From contig JAHEHB010000221.1 of the NCBI GenBank assembly GCA_024644775.1, positions 1-8,840 on the forward strand: a stretch of DNA of 8,840 bases. The letters run 5' to 3'. Within the stretch, counting starts at the first letter, position 1. Each line of letters starts with the position of its first letter. The position numbers and the translations under genes are program-made. The stretch comes from Deltaproteobacteria bacterium. Its GTDB lineage: Bacteria; Desulfobacterota; Desulfobacteria; Desulfobacterales; SURF-15. Of the stretch, positions 1 through 6,699 are shown in pieces. Under the pieces are notes generated by a model. That model was not told the origin of the DNA. It saw nothing but the letters and a program-made list of their open reading frames with translations, and did not search any database.

Positions 1-882
1 AGAGCGAATCAAGGTTCGATAACCGGCCAATTGGATGCCGAGAGGATCCAACATCGGAACCCTATCGATCAGGACCGCCATATCCGTTGTCGTCCCGCCA
101 ATATCCATCACCAGGCTATCCCCGTTCTCTCCAGCAAAAGCAATGGATCCCATCACACTGGCCGCCGGGCCGGATAGAATGGTTTGTCCCGGATATTCAA
201 CGGAGGCTTCAAATTTCATGTTCCCACCGTCGGCCTTAAGAATGCGGATCGGTAACCGAAGCCCTCTGGTTTCAAGAGATTTTTCAACTGCCGCATAGAA
301 TTCCTTATGGATTGGGTAAACGGCGGTATTCAAATAAGTGGTAGCGATGCGACGCGGGAAATTGAGGCTTCCTGAAATTCGATGCCCTAAAAAAACCTTT
401 TCGACAAAGTCTTTTAAAATTTCTCCGATTTCAAATTCATGTTTCGAATTTCGAATCGAAAATTTTGTCACCACCCCGACAAACCGGATCCCTTCAGCCT
501 TCAATCGGTTACCGATCTCCTTTATTTCTCGGGTATTGATTGGCTGAATCTCACGACCTCTGTGGTCGATGGAGCCGGCAACGGTGTAATACTGCTGATT
601 GGTTCTGAAAAACTCAGGATCCATACCGGGCCCGCCGGAAACAATCATGCCAACCGGTGGAAACTTATTTTGTACGATCGCATTGGTGGTAAGGGTTGTG
701 CTGAGAACGACTCGCTGGATTTCTTTTATATCGATGCCTTCTGTTACGGCATCAAGACCTTTGAGGACAGAGCCGAACAGGTCTGTTGATTCGGTGGGGA
801 CCTTTATTTCGCTGATGAGGCCGTCATTTCCAAGCAACACAACGTCGGTGTGTGTGCCCCCCACATCAAGCCCGATAATCAT
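1..882 (-). CDS. Hydantoinase/oxoprolinase A-family protein (HyuA-like), N-terminal 294 residues, cut by the window edge
   Basis: The frame is open from an ATG at 882 to base 1, so the C-terminus lies outside the window. Visible motifs are the first phosphate-binding loop DVGGTHTD (residues 6-13), STTLTTNAI (61-69), DGGNM (218-222), GPAAS (238-242) and a second ATP-site loop DIGGTTTD (260-267). This order is typical of the Hydant_A_N plus Hydantoinase_A domains, an actin-like ATPase fold. Characterised members drive ATP-dependent opening of hydantoin or 5-oxoproline rings, or related carboxylations such as acetophenone carboxylase, usually with a HyuB partner. The substrate here cannot be read from sequence, and whether a HyuB gene follows to the left is unknown. 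The start has a weak upstream GGA (GGAAACAGCT before ATG). The gene lies 84 bases after the fructokinase gene, with a possible promoter of its own in between. The truncation is due to the window, not a mutation. The family call is secure. Confidence 0.9.
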   Translation of the reverse strand, partial: MIIGLDVGGTHTDVVLLGNDGLISEIKVPTESTDLFGSVLKGLDAVTEGIDIKEIQRVVLSTTLTTNAIVQNKFPPVGMIVSGGPGMDPEFFRTNQQYYTVAGSIDHRGREIQPINTREIKEIGNRLKAEGIRFVGVVTKFSIRNSKHEFEIGEILKDFVEKVFLGHRISGSLNFPRRIATTYLNTAVYPIHKEFYAAVEKSLETRGLRLPIRILKADGGNMKFEASVEYPGQTILSGPAASVMGSIAFAGENGDSLVMDIGGTTTDMAVLIDRVPMLDPLGIQLAGYRTLIRS

Positions 883-941
883 AGCTGTTTCCAAATCAAC
901 GGGGAGGGGATTTCGAATTTATCAATGCAACACATTTAAAT

Positions 942-970
942 TTAGTAACGGAAAAGCGGTATATTGTCAA
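942..970 (-). promoter_or_regulatory. Possible sigma-70-type promoter for the HyuA-like gene
   Basis: On the minus strand a perfect TTGACA (965-970) is followed after 17 bases by TACTAA (942-947), which matches TATAAT at only three of six positions. The -35 box overlaps the stop codon of the fructokinase gene, and the HyuA-like ATG is about 60 bases downstream of the -10. The perfect -35 and correct spacing are suggestive; the weak -10 keeps confidence low. Confidence 0.35.
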
Positions 971-1860
971 CTTTTTACCTCCTGGGCCAACGCGATGGCT
1001 CCCAGCACGCCAGCTTTACTGCCCAATTTCGGTGGCATGATATATTCGTCTATTTTTTCCAGGATCGTTGGGTCCTTTATATATTTATTCAAAAGGTTTT
1101 TTACATGGGTTCGTATTAGCGGAAAAAGATGAGTTTGTTTCATAACACCACCACCCAGAATAATGCGTTGCGGTGAAAGAATGCAAATCATGTTGACCAG
1201 TCCGAGTGCCAAATAATACGCTTCCAGAGACCAGGCCGGATGATCGACTGGGAGCGTTTCAGCACGCTGTCCCCACCGGTCTTCAATTGCCGGGCCGGTG
1301 GCGAGCCCTTCCAAACAATCACCATGAAATGGGCAAAGCCCTTTGTAAGGATCCTCCCCTAAATCGTGCGGAATTCGAATATGTCCCATTTCCGGATGGA
1401 CCAAACCGTGTGTCAGTTTTCCATGGACCATGGCCCCTCCACCAATACCGGTCCCAACCGTCAGATAAACAAACGTGCCAAGTCCCTGGGCAGCACCCCA
1501 CTTATGCTCACCCAAGGCTGCCGCGTTTACATCCGTATCAAATCTAACCGGGACATCTAATGTTTTTTTCACTCTTCCCGCAAACTCGGTATGTGACCAT
1601 CCTGGCTTGGGGGTGCTGGTTATATAGCCAAAGGTTGGTGAAGTCGGGTCTGGGTCGACCGGGCCAAAAGATCCAATGCCGATGGCCTTTAGCGATTCAG
1701 CTTGATTCGTTTGCTGTTTGAAAAATTTTATGGCACGGCCGATGGTTTCGTCCGGTGTTGTTGTCGAAAACTCTTCTACAGCCGGTAAATTATCGGGGCC
1801 GGTGCCAATGGCACAGACAAACTTGGTTCCTCCCGCTTCAATGCCTCCCCAAAGCGACAT
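967..1860 (-). CDS. ROK-family fructokinase (ATP:D-fructose 6-phosphotransferase)
   Basis: This 297-residue cytoplasmic sugar kinase closely resembles the Bacillus YdhR/GmuE type of ROK fructokinase as I recall it, including the opening [13 protein letters not shown], the phrase GIGSFGPVD and the zinc region. Motifs seen are the ATP phosphate loop EAGGTK (8-13), the catalytic Asp110 in [17 protein letters not shown] (136-142) and LGGGV (235-239). A zinc site is formed by His160 (MGH) with Cys176, His179 and Cys182 in CPFHGDC. The likely reaction is fructose to fructose-6-phosphate with ATP; a related hexose cannot be excluded. I chose the ATG at 1860 over a TTG at 1887, because AAAGGA at 1870-1875 is a good ribosome site 9 bases before this ATG and would lie inside the longer version. 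The gene follows the EamA transporter by 44 bases, so the two may be co-transcribed. Length and motifs look intact. Confidence 0.92.
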   Translation of the reverse strand: MSLWGGIEAGGTKFVCAIGTGPDNLPAVEEFSTTTPDETIGRAIKFFKQQTNQAESLKAIGIGSFGPVDPDPTSPTFGYITSTPKPGWSHTEFAGRVKKTLDVPVRFDTDVNAAALGEHKWGAAQGLGTFVYLTVGTGIGGGAMVHGKLTHGLVHPEMGHIRIPHDLGEDPYKGLCPFHGDCLEGLATGPAIEDRWGQRAETLPVDHPAWSLEAYYLALGLVNMICILSPQRIILGGGVMKQTHLFPLIRTHVKNLLNKYIKDPTILEKIDEYIMPPKLGSKAGVLGAIALAQEVKS

Positions 1861-1904
1861 GACTATTATTCCTTTCTTATTTGACAAATTATAATTACAG
1901 ACTC

Positions 1905-2942
1905 CTATGTTTCGTCCTCATCGTGCCGATGATGTAAATCCGGATGATGGGGATGGCCATGCGTTTTGGGTACATGAGCATGCGGGTGCGTATGGTTTTC
2001 ATTTTGGGACGCCTCTTTTTCATGGGCATGTTTGTGATGGTCTTTTCCATGCCCGTGTCGATGAACGTGTTCAATCGCCGTGTGACGATGAATATGACTA
2101 TGCTTTTCCGTGTAGAGAATGATGAACATTCCGATCATCAACGAAGCAGCAATGAGTTGAAAGAAATGAAATTGTTCCCCTAAGTACAGTTGAGAACCAA
2201 TGACCCCCCAAAGGGGGGCGGATGAAAAAATCATCTGCGATCTTGCGGCACCCAGTTCACGCGCCGAATAAATATACAACACAATACTGAGGCCATATGA
2301 GAAGGCACCGATCAATAGTGCAAAGAAAATTATTCGCCACGTCGGCCAGGTAGATATCCATTGCGAGGCAATGATCAAATTCGCCGTACCAAACGTAATG
2401 CCTTTCAGAAACGTACACCTCACAGGATCGATATTGTGAATCGAGGCGGTATGGTTGTTATCCAACCCCCACGCGATGCAGGCAACAGCGATCAACACAC
2501 CACCCAATCCCGGGAATGATGTTCCTTCAAATGTCAGGATCATGCCCGCAAAGACAATTCCCATATTCGATACGGCGACTCGACGACCGATGTTTTCTTT
2601 GAAAAACCAATAGGCAAGCAGTGCGGTTGCGGGGGTTTCCAGATTTAAAAGCAATGATCCACTGGTTGCTTGGGTATACCGTAATCCGTACAGTAAAAAC
2701 ACCGGCCCGACCATGCCCCCGAAAAAAAGACTTCCCCATAAATTCAGCACATCTGGTCTGGAGAGTTTTTCAATTGGGGAATGAATCTGAAGAGAGATAC
2801 TTTTGGGTAGTAAAATAATTGCAGCTCCCAAATAGAACAGTGCTGCTAATAAAAACGGATGCAACTCTTCCAGCAAAACTTTGCTAAAAGGGGTTGCTAT
2901 TCCAAATAAAAACGCTGAAATGAGAGCAATGAACCAGTACAT
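1905..2942 (-). CDS. EamA/DMT-superfamily transporter with histidine-rich C-terminal tail
   Basis: This 345-residue inner-membrane protein has two EamA repeats and about ten predicted transmembrane segments between residues 3 and 277. Examples are 3-22, 30-48, 70-88, 95-112, 124-138, 148-160, 182-198, 203-226, 236-254 and 260-277. The [11 protein letters not shown] stretch near residues 158-168 resembles the WGIDNNLTRK region of a common EamA subfamily. The last 66 residues (280-345) contain 23 histidines, mostly as HxH and HH pairs, plus acidic residues, and should face the cytoplasm if the usual ten-segment topology holds. Such tails bind divalent metals in many transporters and metallochaperones, so a role in, or sensing of, Ni, Co or Zn is possible. 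EamA proteins otherwise move amino acids, nucleobases or other metabolites, so the substrate is open. The ATG at 2942 starts a normal first helix, but no clear Shine-Dalgarno site precedes it. The stop lies 44 bases before the fructokinase start. Confidence 0.88.
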   Translation of the reverse strand: MYWFIALISAFLFGIATPFSKVLLEELHPFLLAALFYLGAAIILLPKSISLQIHSPIEKLSRPDVLNLWGSLFFGGMVGPVFLLYGLRYTQATSGSLLLNLETPATALLAYWFFKENIGRRVAVSNMGIVFAGMILTFEGTSFPGLGGVLIAVACIAWGLDNNHTASIHNIDPVRCTFLKGITFGTANLIIASQWISTWPTWRIIFFALLIGAFSYGLSIVLYIYSARELGAARSQMIFSSAPLWGVIGSQLYLGEQFHFFQLIAASLMIGMFIILYTEKHSHIHRHTAIEHVHRHGHGKDHHKHAHEKEASQNENHTHPHAHVPKTHGHPHHPDLHHRHDEDET

Positions 2943-2954
2943 TTGGATTTTTGA

Positions 2955-3091
2955 GGAGTCGGAGTAATGGATGAATAGGTCACCCGTTTAGGGTTACGAG
3001 TTGCGAGCTGGATACTTCCGCCCTTAACATACACCCCACAACTCGCAACACGAAACAATTAATACATTACCCCAATACACCATCACTCCAA
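2955..3091. repeat. Nested intergenic inverted-repeat structure
   Basis: Most of the 154-base gap between the small unknown gene and the EamA gene is symmetric. The inner arms, 2993-3010 and 3039-3056, are reverse complements over 18 bases with three mismatches, around a core GTTGCGAG (3000-3007) and CTCGCAAC (3042-3049). Outside them lie looser arms: GGAGTNNGGAGTAATGGATG near 2955-2973, and the opposite-sense ATTACCCCAATACACCATCACTCC near 3065-3090. The transcript could fold into a long hairpin with a 28-base loop. No run of T follows on either strand, so it is not a classical intrinsic terminator. It resembles dispersed intergenic repeats I associate with Desulfobacteraceae genomes, but that is from memory. 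No gene is visible in the gap. Confidence 0.55.
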
Positions 3092-3096
3092 GGTTG

Positions 3097-3453
3097 CTAT
3101 TTGTTTGTTTTCGAGGTCAATCCTGTCTCGGCAACAATAAATGGGGTACACCTGACGCCAACGCTCATTTTTTTGATCCATAGCCTGACCATGGTGATGG
3201 CTTTTCCTTCCAGGTTTACGAGACTCGGAAGTTCTTCCACGTAAGCGATATCGTCTGTTTGAAATTCGTAATAAAATGTGCTGGTACTGAACGGATCAAC
3301 GACTAAGATGACCTTTTCAGGATCATAGGGATGGTTCCGGGGTGCTCCCGAGAAAGCAACATGGCTTTCTTTTAATATTCTAAAATCTTTGGGTCGCTTA
3401 TAGGCTTGAATTTCAAATCTTTCCGTCGCCTGGAGATAATTGGAAATCTGCAT
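3097..3453 (-). CDS. Small conserved-looking protein of unknown function (118 residues)
   Basis: I do not recognise a characterised family. The protein is soluble, with no signal peptide or membrane segment. It has mixed charged N-terminal sequence and a central segment VVDPFSTSTFYYEF (51-64), then YVEELPSLVNLEG (71-83), and a basic strand-rich end with a single Cys102 in VGVRCTPF. I have an uncertain memory that similar short proteins in sulfate reducers carry an automatic inorganic pyrophosphatase label. The family I signature with clustered Asp residues is absent, so I do not adopt that name. The ATG at 3453 is chosen over a TTG at 3474, because AAAGGA at 3462-3467 sits 8 bases upstream of the ATG. 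It is the last gene of the probable operon, 39 bases after the OsmC gene, so co-expression with redox and thiol genes is likely. Confidence 0.75.
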   Translation of the reverse strand: MQISNYLQATERFEIQAYKRPKDFRILKESHVAFSGAPRNHPYDPEKVILVVDPFSTSTFYYEFQTDDIAYVEELPSLVNLEGKAITMVRLWIKKMSVGVRCTPFIVAETGLTSKTNK

Positions 3454-3492
3454 ATCATTTGTCCTTTCGAACAAATTTTTTTTTAAACCGGT

Positions 3493-3903
3493 TTATTCTT
3501 TCTCTTCAACGATTCGATACGTGTGCTCAAAGTCGGCGTTTAAAGAAGCCATTGCACCACAATACTTGGTTGTCGAAAGTTCTATAGACCGCTCGACGTC
3601 ATTTGGCTTAATTTTTTTCCCGAAAATAATATATTCGATGGTAATCTTTGTGTAACGTCGGGGATGTTCTTCAGCGCGTTCACCGATAATATTCGTCTGG
3701 AACCCCGTCACATTGGTGCGCTTTTTTTTCATAATTGAAATGACATCCGCTGCGGTACAACCGGCAACTCCCATCAGGACCATTTCCATGGGGCTGGCAC
3801 CGCTTCCGCTTTCCGGGTGATCCATAATAACGGCGGGGCCATTACCCGTTCGTGCGACAAACTGCAGATGGTCTGTCCATTTGAGTTGCGCCTTTTTTTC
3901 CAT
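3493..3903 (-). CDS. OsmC-family protein (YhfA-like thiol protein)
   Basis: This 136-residue cytoplasmic protein has the OsmC/Ohr fold signature: Cys49 in GVAGCTAADV at the start of the central helix and Cys115 in TTKYCGAMASL. PMEMVLMGVAGC is typical of the YhfA-like OsmC branch. Well-studied OsmC and Ohr proteins use the two cysteines to reduce organic hydroperoxides. YhfA-like members often lack a proven activity, so peroxide or thiol chemistry is a family inference. Length is normal. The ATG at 3903 follows a clear GGGAG site 8 bases upstream. The gene starts only 12 bases after the stop of the flavoprotein gene, which implies translational coupling in one operon. The pairing suggests a shared redox role, perhaps with reactive sulfur or peroxide, but nothing here fixes the substrate. 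Confidence 0.92.
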   Translation of the reverse strand: MEKKAQLKWTDHLQFVARTGNGPAVIMDHPESGSGASPMEMVLMGVAGCTAADVISIMKKKRTNVTGFQTNIIGERAEEHPRRYTKITIEYIIFGKKIKPNDVERSIELSTTKYCGAMASLNADFEHTYRIVEEKE

Positions 3904-3915
3904 ATCAGATTCTCC

Positions 3916-4722
3916 CTATTTTTCCTCAAAGGCGTCGTTCCCCGCCTCATACACTTTCGTAACTTCGGTAAGCGAATCGAGTCGCTTACCGGCGGCAGCC
4001 AGTGCATCGGCCTTTGCGAGTCCAATTGCAATATGAGGGTCAGAATCGACGGGCAGCGCCTGAGTCGCGTAGTCGGCTAAAAGGCGTCGTTCCTGTGCCC
4101 GACTCAATCCCAAGTAAGGCAGCGCATCATAGTACAGCAACCGCTCCTCCAAGCTGGCAAATGGAATCCGTTCTTTGGCCATCGCCGCAATCTGCTCACC
4201 GAGTTGCTTTGAGCGATCCATGGCGGCATCGAAGTTAAACCGTGTAACCGGCACCGGCTCCAGGGAGCGCATTTGCATCATCTGGAAAAAGTGGTACACG
4301 GGGCGTAATCCGGAAATGAGACCATTTCCCGTACCTCCCGCAATTCCGATACCGAATGCCGGCAATCCTTGAAGGGGGGCGGAGCGCGCGTATACTCGAA
4401 ACATTTTTAGAATAAAATATTTGATCATTCCGCTGGTATCCCACCAATAGACGGGGGTACCAATGATAAGGGCACCGCAATTAAGGACCTTTTTACTTAG
4501 TAGTTCAAATGCGTTATCGTCGAATGTGCATTTTAAATTTTCCCTGCAGACCCAGGGAATACAGTCTTTACAAGCCTCAACCACGTGATCTACCATTTGA
4601 ATCAATTCGGTTTGTGCGCCGCCTCGAGCAGCACCGTCAAGGGCAGCGGTAACCAATCGATTTGTCCGACCATCACGATTGGGGCTACCGACAAATCCCA
4701 ATACACTTCCGTTATTTCCCAT
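3916..4722 (-). CDS. NADPH-dependent FMN reductase-type flavoprotein with a cysteine cluster (Isf-like)
   Basis: This 268-residue protein has a flavodoxin-like fold. GSPNRDGRTN (12-21) is the FMN phosphate-binding loop and GTPVYWWDTSGMIK (88-101) is the second flavin-contacting loop. Between them is a cluster Cys51-x2-Cys54-x4-Cys59-x5-Cys65 that resembles the compact [4Fe-4S] motif of archaeal iron-sulfur flavoprotein Isf, with wider middle spacing. In Isf, electrons pass from ferredoxin through the cluster and FMN to O2 or H2O2. A similar electron-transfer role is inferred here, and iron-sulfur binding is not proven. The C-terminal 85 or so residues extend beyond the basic domain, are helical and alanine-rich, and have no assigned function. 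The ATG at 4722 is preceded by a strong GGAGG 6 bases upstream. It lies 54 bases after the MFS gene and 12 before the OsmC gene. Confidence 0.88.
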   Translation of the reverse strand: MGNNGSVLGFVGSPNRDGRTNRLVTAALDGAARGGAQTELIQMVDHVVEACKDCIPWVCRENLKCTFDDNAFELLSKKVLNCGALIIGTPVYWWDTSGMIKYFILKMFRVYARSAPLQGLPAFGIGIAGGTGNGLISGLRPVYHFFQMMQMRSLEPVPVTRFNFDAAMDRSKQLGEQIAAMAKERIPFASLEERLLYYDALPYLGLSRAQERRLLADYATQALPVDSDPHIAIGLAKADALAAAGKRLDSLTEVTKVYEAGNDAFEEK

Positions 4723-4776
4723 AATTCACCTCCATTTTATAGATAATGTCCACTTTTACCATTTTCATGAAAAATT

Positions 4777-5994
4777 TCAAATCCCATTCTTCTTTTCTGT
4801 CTTTCTTTCTTTAAAGAATACCATAACAACAATTAGTGCAAAAAGAGATAATCCGGCAGGAACCGCCCAAAAATTTCGAAAATTGGTACCTCCCGAATTT
4901 GCCATGGTAAACATATCGAGTGTTTTTCCTGCCATAAGGCTTCCAAAAAAACTTCCAAACCCCGATGTAATAATTGCAAATAGTTGGTGCACACCGGATC
5001 TAGAGTCTTTGCTGCAATGGCTGTCCAAATAAATGAACGCCGATGTGTGGTAACAGGCAAAGGCAATGCCGTGAAAAGAAATTCCCACAAGAACAAGGAG
5101 CGTTGGCATGCCGATGGCAAACGATGAAAATCGTCCCAATTCCATCAAAATACCGATGGTAATGACGCGCTTGAGACCAAATCGCTTAAGGAAGAGACCC
5201 AACAGCCCCATGGCAAACACCTCAGGAATCTGACCAAGACTCATTGCGGGCATAATGGTCGACTCATCAAAACCAATCTGACGAAGAAACGGTCCCGTCC
5301 CAAAATAATAAAAGCGGTTCACAAACGATACTAAAAAGCTAATCAAGGATAGTAAAAGAATATCTCGACGAACCATAATCCGAATGGATTCAACAGGTAT
5401 GATACTGCGTAGCTTCACCGATTTAACCTGACGAACGGGTAACGTAAATGCGTATAATCCAAGTAATATGGAGGAAATCGCTGATAATATTAATGCATCC
5501 GGAAGGCGACTGGTCGTTACATCAGCACCGCTACGGAGCCAGAAAAAACCGAAAAACCACGCTACTGCAATCCAACCAATGGTTCCCCACATGCGAATGC
5601 CACCAAAACTGCGCTCCGAATCCCGCAGGTGATGAAATGTAATGGCATTGGAAAGCGCATGGGTCGGTCCAAAAACGAGCATATACGCCAGATAAATTAA
5701 AAGAAACGCCTCGAACCGACTACGGAAAGACAACACGCCCATTAATATACCGGCAATAAGGTGACAGAGTCCATAGAGCCGGGTTGCATTGATGAGTCGA
5801 TCGGCAACAAAAGCACCGGCAAGCGGTGAGACAAATGCGGCCACCGCGGACATGGATAGAATGGTACCGGTCTGAAAGCCATTGAATTGAAGATAGCGAG
5901 TAAGATATAGACTGAAAATGGGGACCGTTGCGCCAAGGACAAAATACTGCAGAAACATCATAATCGACAGGCGCACTTTCAGGGAAGTGATCAA
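4777..5994 (-). CDS. MFS transporter, nucleoside:H+ symporter/MFS_1-like group
   Basis: This 405-residue inner-membrane permease has about twelve hydrophobic segments, no signal peptide and a basic C-terminal tail (KERKTEKKNG). The opening SLKVRLSIMMFLQYFVLGA and the motif SFGGIRMWGTIGW (129-141) are characteristic of the group containing NupG-like nucleoside:proton symporters and MFS_1-like permeases. The substrate cannot be read from sequence; nucleosides or sugars are the obvious guesses. The start is a TTG at 5994, chosen because AAAGG (6001-6005) lies 6 bases upstream and because homologues begin just before SLKVRLS. A longer version from a TTG at 6072 would add 26 charged residues with no ribosome site and no family counterpart. 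The gene begins 94 bases after the CBS gene and is probably first in the operon with the flavoprotein, OsmC and unknown genes. Confidence 0.87.
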   Translation of the reverse strand: MITSLKVRLSIMMFLQYFVLGATVPIFSLYLTRYLQFNGFQTGTILSMSAVAAFVSPLAGAFVADRLINATRLYGLCHLIAGILMGVLSFRSRFEAFLLIYLAYMLVFGPTHALSNAITFHHLRDSERSFGGIRMWGTIGWIAVAWFFGFFWLRSGADVTTSRLPDALILSAISSILLGLYAFTLPVRQVKSVKLRSIIPVESIRIMVRRDILLLSLISFLVSFVNRFYYFGTGPFLRQIGFDESTIMPAMSLGQIPEVFAMGLLGLFLKRFGLKRVITIGILMELGRFSSFAIGMPTLLVLVGISFHGIAFACYHTSAFIYLDSHCSKDSRSGVHQLFAIITSGFGSFFGSLMAGKTLDMFTMANSGGTNFRNFWAVPAGLSLFALIVVMVFFKERKTEKKNGI

Positions 5995-6000
5995 TACGAG

Positions 6001-6005
6001 CCTTT
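6001..6005 (-). promoter_or_regulatory. Ribosome binding site that decides the TTG start of the MFS gene
   Basis: On the minus strand AAAGG stands 6 bases before the TTG at 5994. It is the only plausible Shine-Dalgarno site near the N-terminus, and it supports a non-ATG start for the permease. Confidence 0.6.
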
Positions 6006-6088
6006 CGCCTTTGCGAGGTCTATCTAAACAATTGTGCACAGCGTTGCGTAGGCGCCCCCTACCCCAGCACAAAAATGTTTTGGATTTT

Positions 6089-6544
6089 TTACTTCAATCC
6101 GGAAACCAGCAATTTTAGGACATCCGCTTTTCCAACAATTCCCACCAGCTTTCCTCTCTCAACCACTGGCAGGGTGTGGAGGTTTTTGTCCACCATCAGC
6201 GCAGCGACCTCTTCGATGGAGGTTTCCGGCTGGACGGTTACCGGATCGGGGGTCATGGCGTGATTTACCGTTGTGGCGGCAATCTTTTGAACTTCCTTTT
6301 CCAGGTGTTTTCCTGAGGTTAACGTGATGTATCCATCCAGGAAAGAGAAGAGAGAAGGCACCGGAAATTTTTTTTGTTGAGCGATCAAATCGCTTTGGCA
6401 AAGGATGCCGACGACGTTATCATCTTTCACTACCGGAATACCATTTATTTTGTTATTCATTAAAATACTCGCAGCCTTAGCGATCTCTGTCTCGGGAGAG
6501 ACCGTGATGACATCGGTTGTCATAATATCTTGTACTGTTGTCAT
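6089..6544 (-). CDS. CBS-domain pair protein
   Basis: This 151-residue cytoplasmic protein consists almost entirely of two CBS motifs. The first spans about residues 7-58 (core NGIPVV, then VGILCQSDL). The second spans about 96-148 (core HTLPVV, then GKLVGIVGKADVLK). A linker of roughly 30 residues separates them. Such Bateman modules bind adenine nucleotides (AMP, ATP, SAM or relatives) and regulate partner proteins. No enzymatic domain is attached, so a stand-alone sensor role is likely and the partner is unknown. The ATG at 6544 has AGAGG 5 bases upstream. It lies between the T-protein/SHMT fusion gene (155-base gap) and the MFS gene (94 bases), so it could be monocistronic or lead the following operon. 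Confidence 0.93.
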   Translation of the reverse strand: MTTVQDIMTTDVITVSPETEIAKAASILMNNKINGIPVVKDDNVVGILCQSDLIAQQKKFPVPSLFSFLDGYITLTSGKHLEKEVQKIAATTVNHAMTPDPVTVQPETSIEEVAALMVDKNLHTLPVVERGKLVGIVGKADVLKLLVSGLK

Positions 6545-6556
6545 TATTACCTCTTT

Positions 6557-6586
6557 ATTTTCAGTCCTTAAATTTTAAATTGTCGA
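6557..6586 (-). promoter_or_regulatory. Possible promoter for the CBS gene
   Basis: On the minus strand TCGACA (6581-6586, five of six to TTGACA) is followed after 18 AT-rich bases by GAAAAT (6557-6562, four of six to TATAAT). A start point just downstream would leave a very short leader before the ribosome site, so the assignment is weak. Confidence 0.25.
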
Positions 6587-6607
6587 TTCTTAATCTCTCA
6601 GGGTGTG

Positions 6608-6680
6608 ATTCCCCGCAGCTTGCTACGATAGGATGAATGTTACCTTTAAAGATACCCCGTGACTTGCCGCGGGAAGGTTC
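6608..6680. repeat. Two tandem degenerate stem-loop repeats downstream of the T-protein/SHMT gene
   Basis: Copy 1 begins at about 6608 (GATTCCCCGCAGCTTGCTACG) and copy 2 at 6651 (GATACCCCGTGACTTGCCGC); they align as direct repeats. Copy 2 forms a stem of 6656-6661 with 6668-6673 (CCCGTG with CGCGGG, one G-T pair) around ACTTGC. Copy 1 pairs CGCAGC with GCTACG with one mismatch. On the minus strand copy 2 lies 27 bases after the stop codon of the fusion gene and is followed by TATCTTT, so it may act as a weak terminator. The rest of the 6545-6699 gap shows only AT-rich sequence and the possible promoter. Confidence 0.45.
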
Positions 6681-6699
6681 ATTTTATCCGCGTTCGTAG

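Noticed and set aside
866..893. GGAAACAGCTATGA before the HyuA-like gene, identical over 14 bases to the lacZ start region used in cloning vectors
   Set aside because: The flanking sequence on both sides is not vector-like, and the reading frame goes straight into a normal HyuA N-terminus. The short match is most likely chance around a ribosome site.
599..1132. 177-codon plus-strand frame crossing the gap between the HyuA-like and fructokinase genes
   Set aside because: Both ends are antisense to well-supported genes, and the protein has a mixed, Ser/Pro-rich sequence without any recognisable motif.
967..1887. The adjacent fructokinase and HyuA-like genes as one functional system, since both have the actin-like ATPase fold
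   Set aside because: The shared fold is very widespread, the two act on unrelated substrates in known cases, and a possible separate promoter lies between them.
1907..2183. Plus-strand open frames rich in Met, Val, Asp or His opposite the EamA tail
   Set aside because: They are the antisense image of the repeated CAT/CAC histidine codons on the minus strand. They have no convincing ribosome site, and the transporter frame explains the region.
6048..6062. Small hairpin GTAGG-CGCCC-CCTAC between the CBS and MFS genes as a terminator
   Set aside because: The stem is only 5 base pairs and no T-run follows on the minus strand.
6070..6072. TTG at 6072 as the start of the MFS protein
   Set aside because: It has no ribosome site and adds a charged 26-residue leader not expected in this permease group; the TTG at 5994 fits better.
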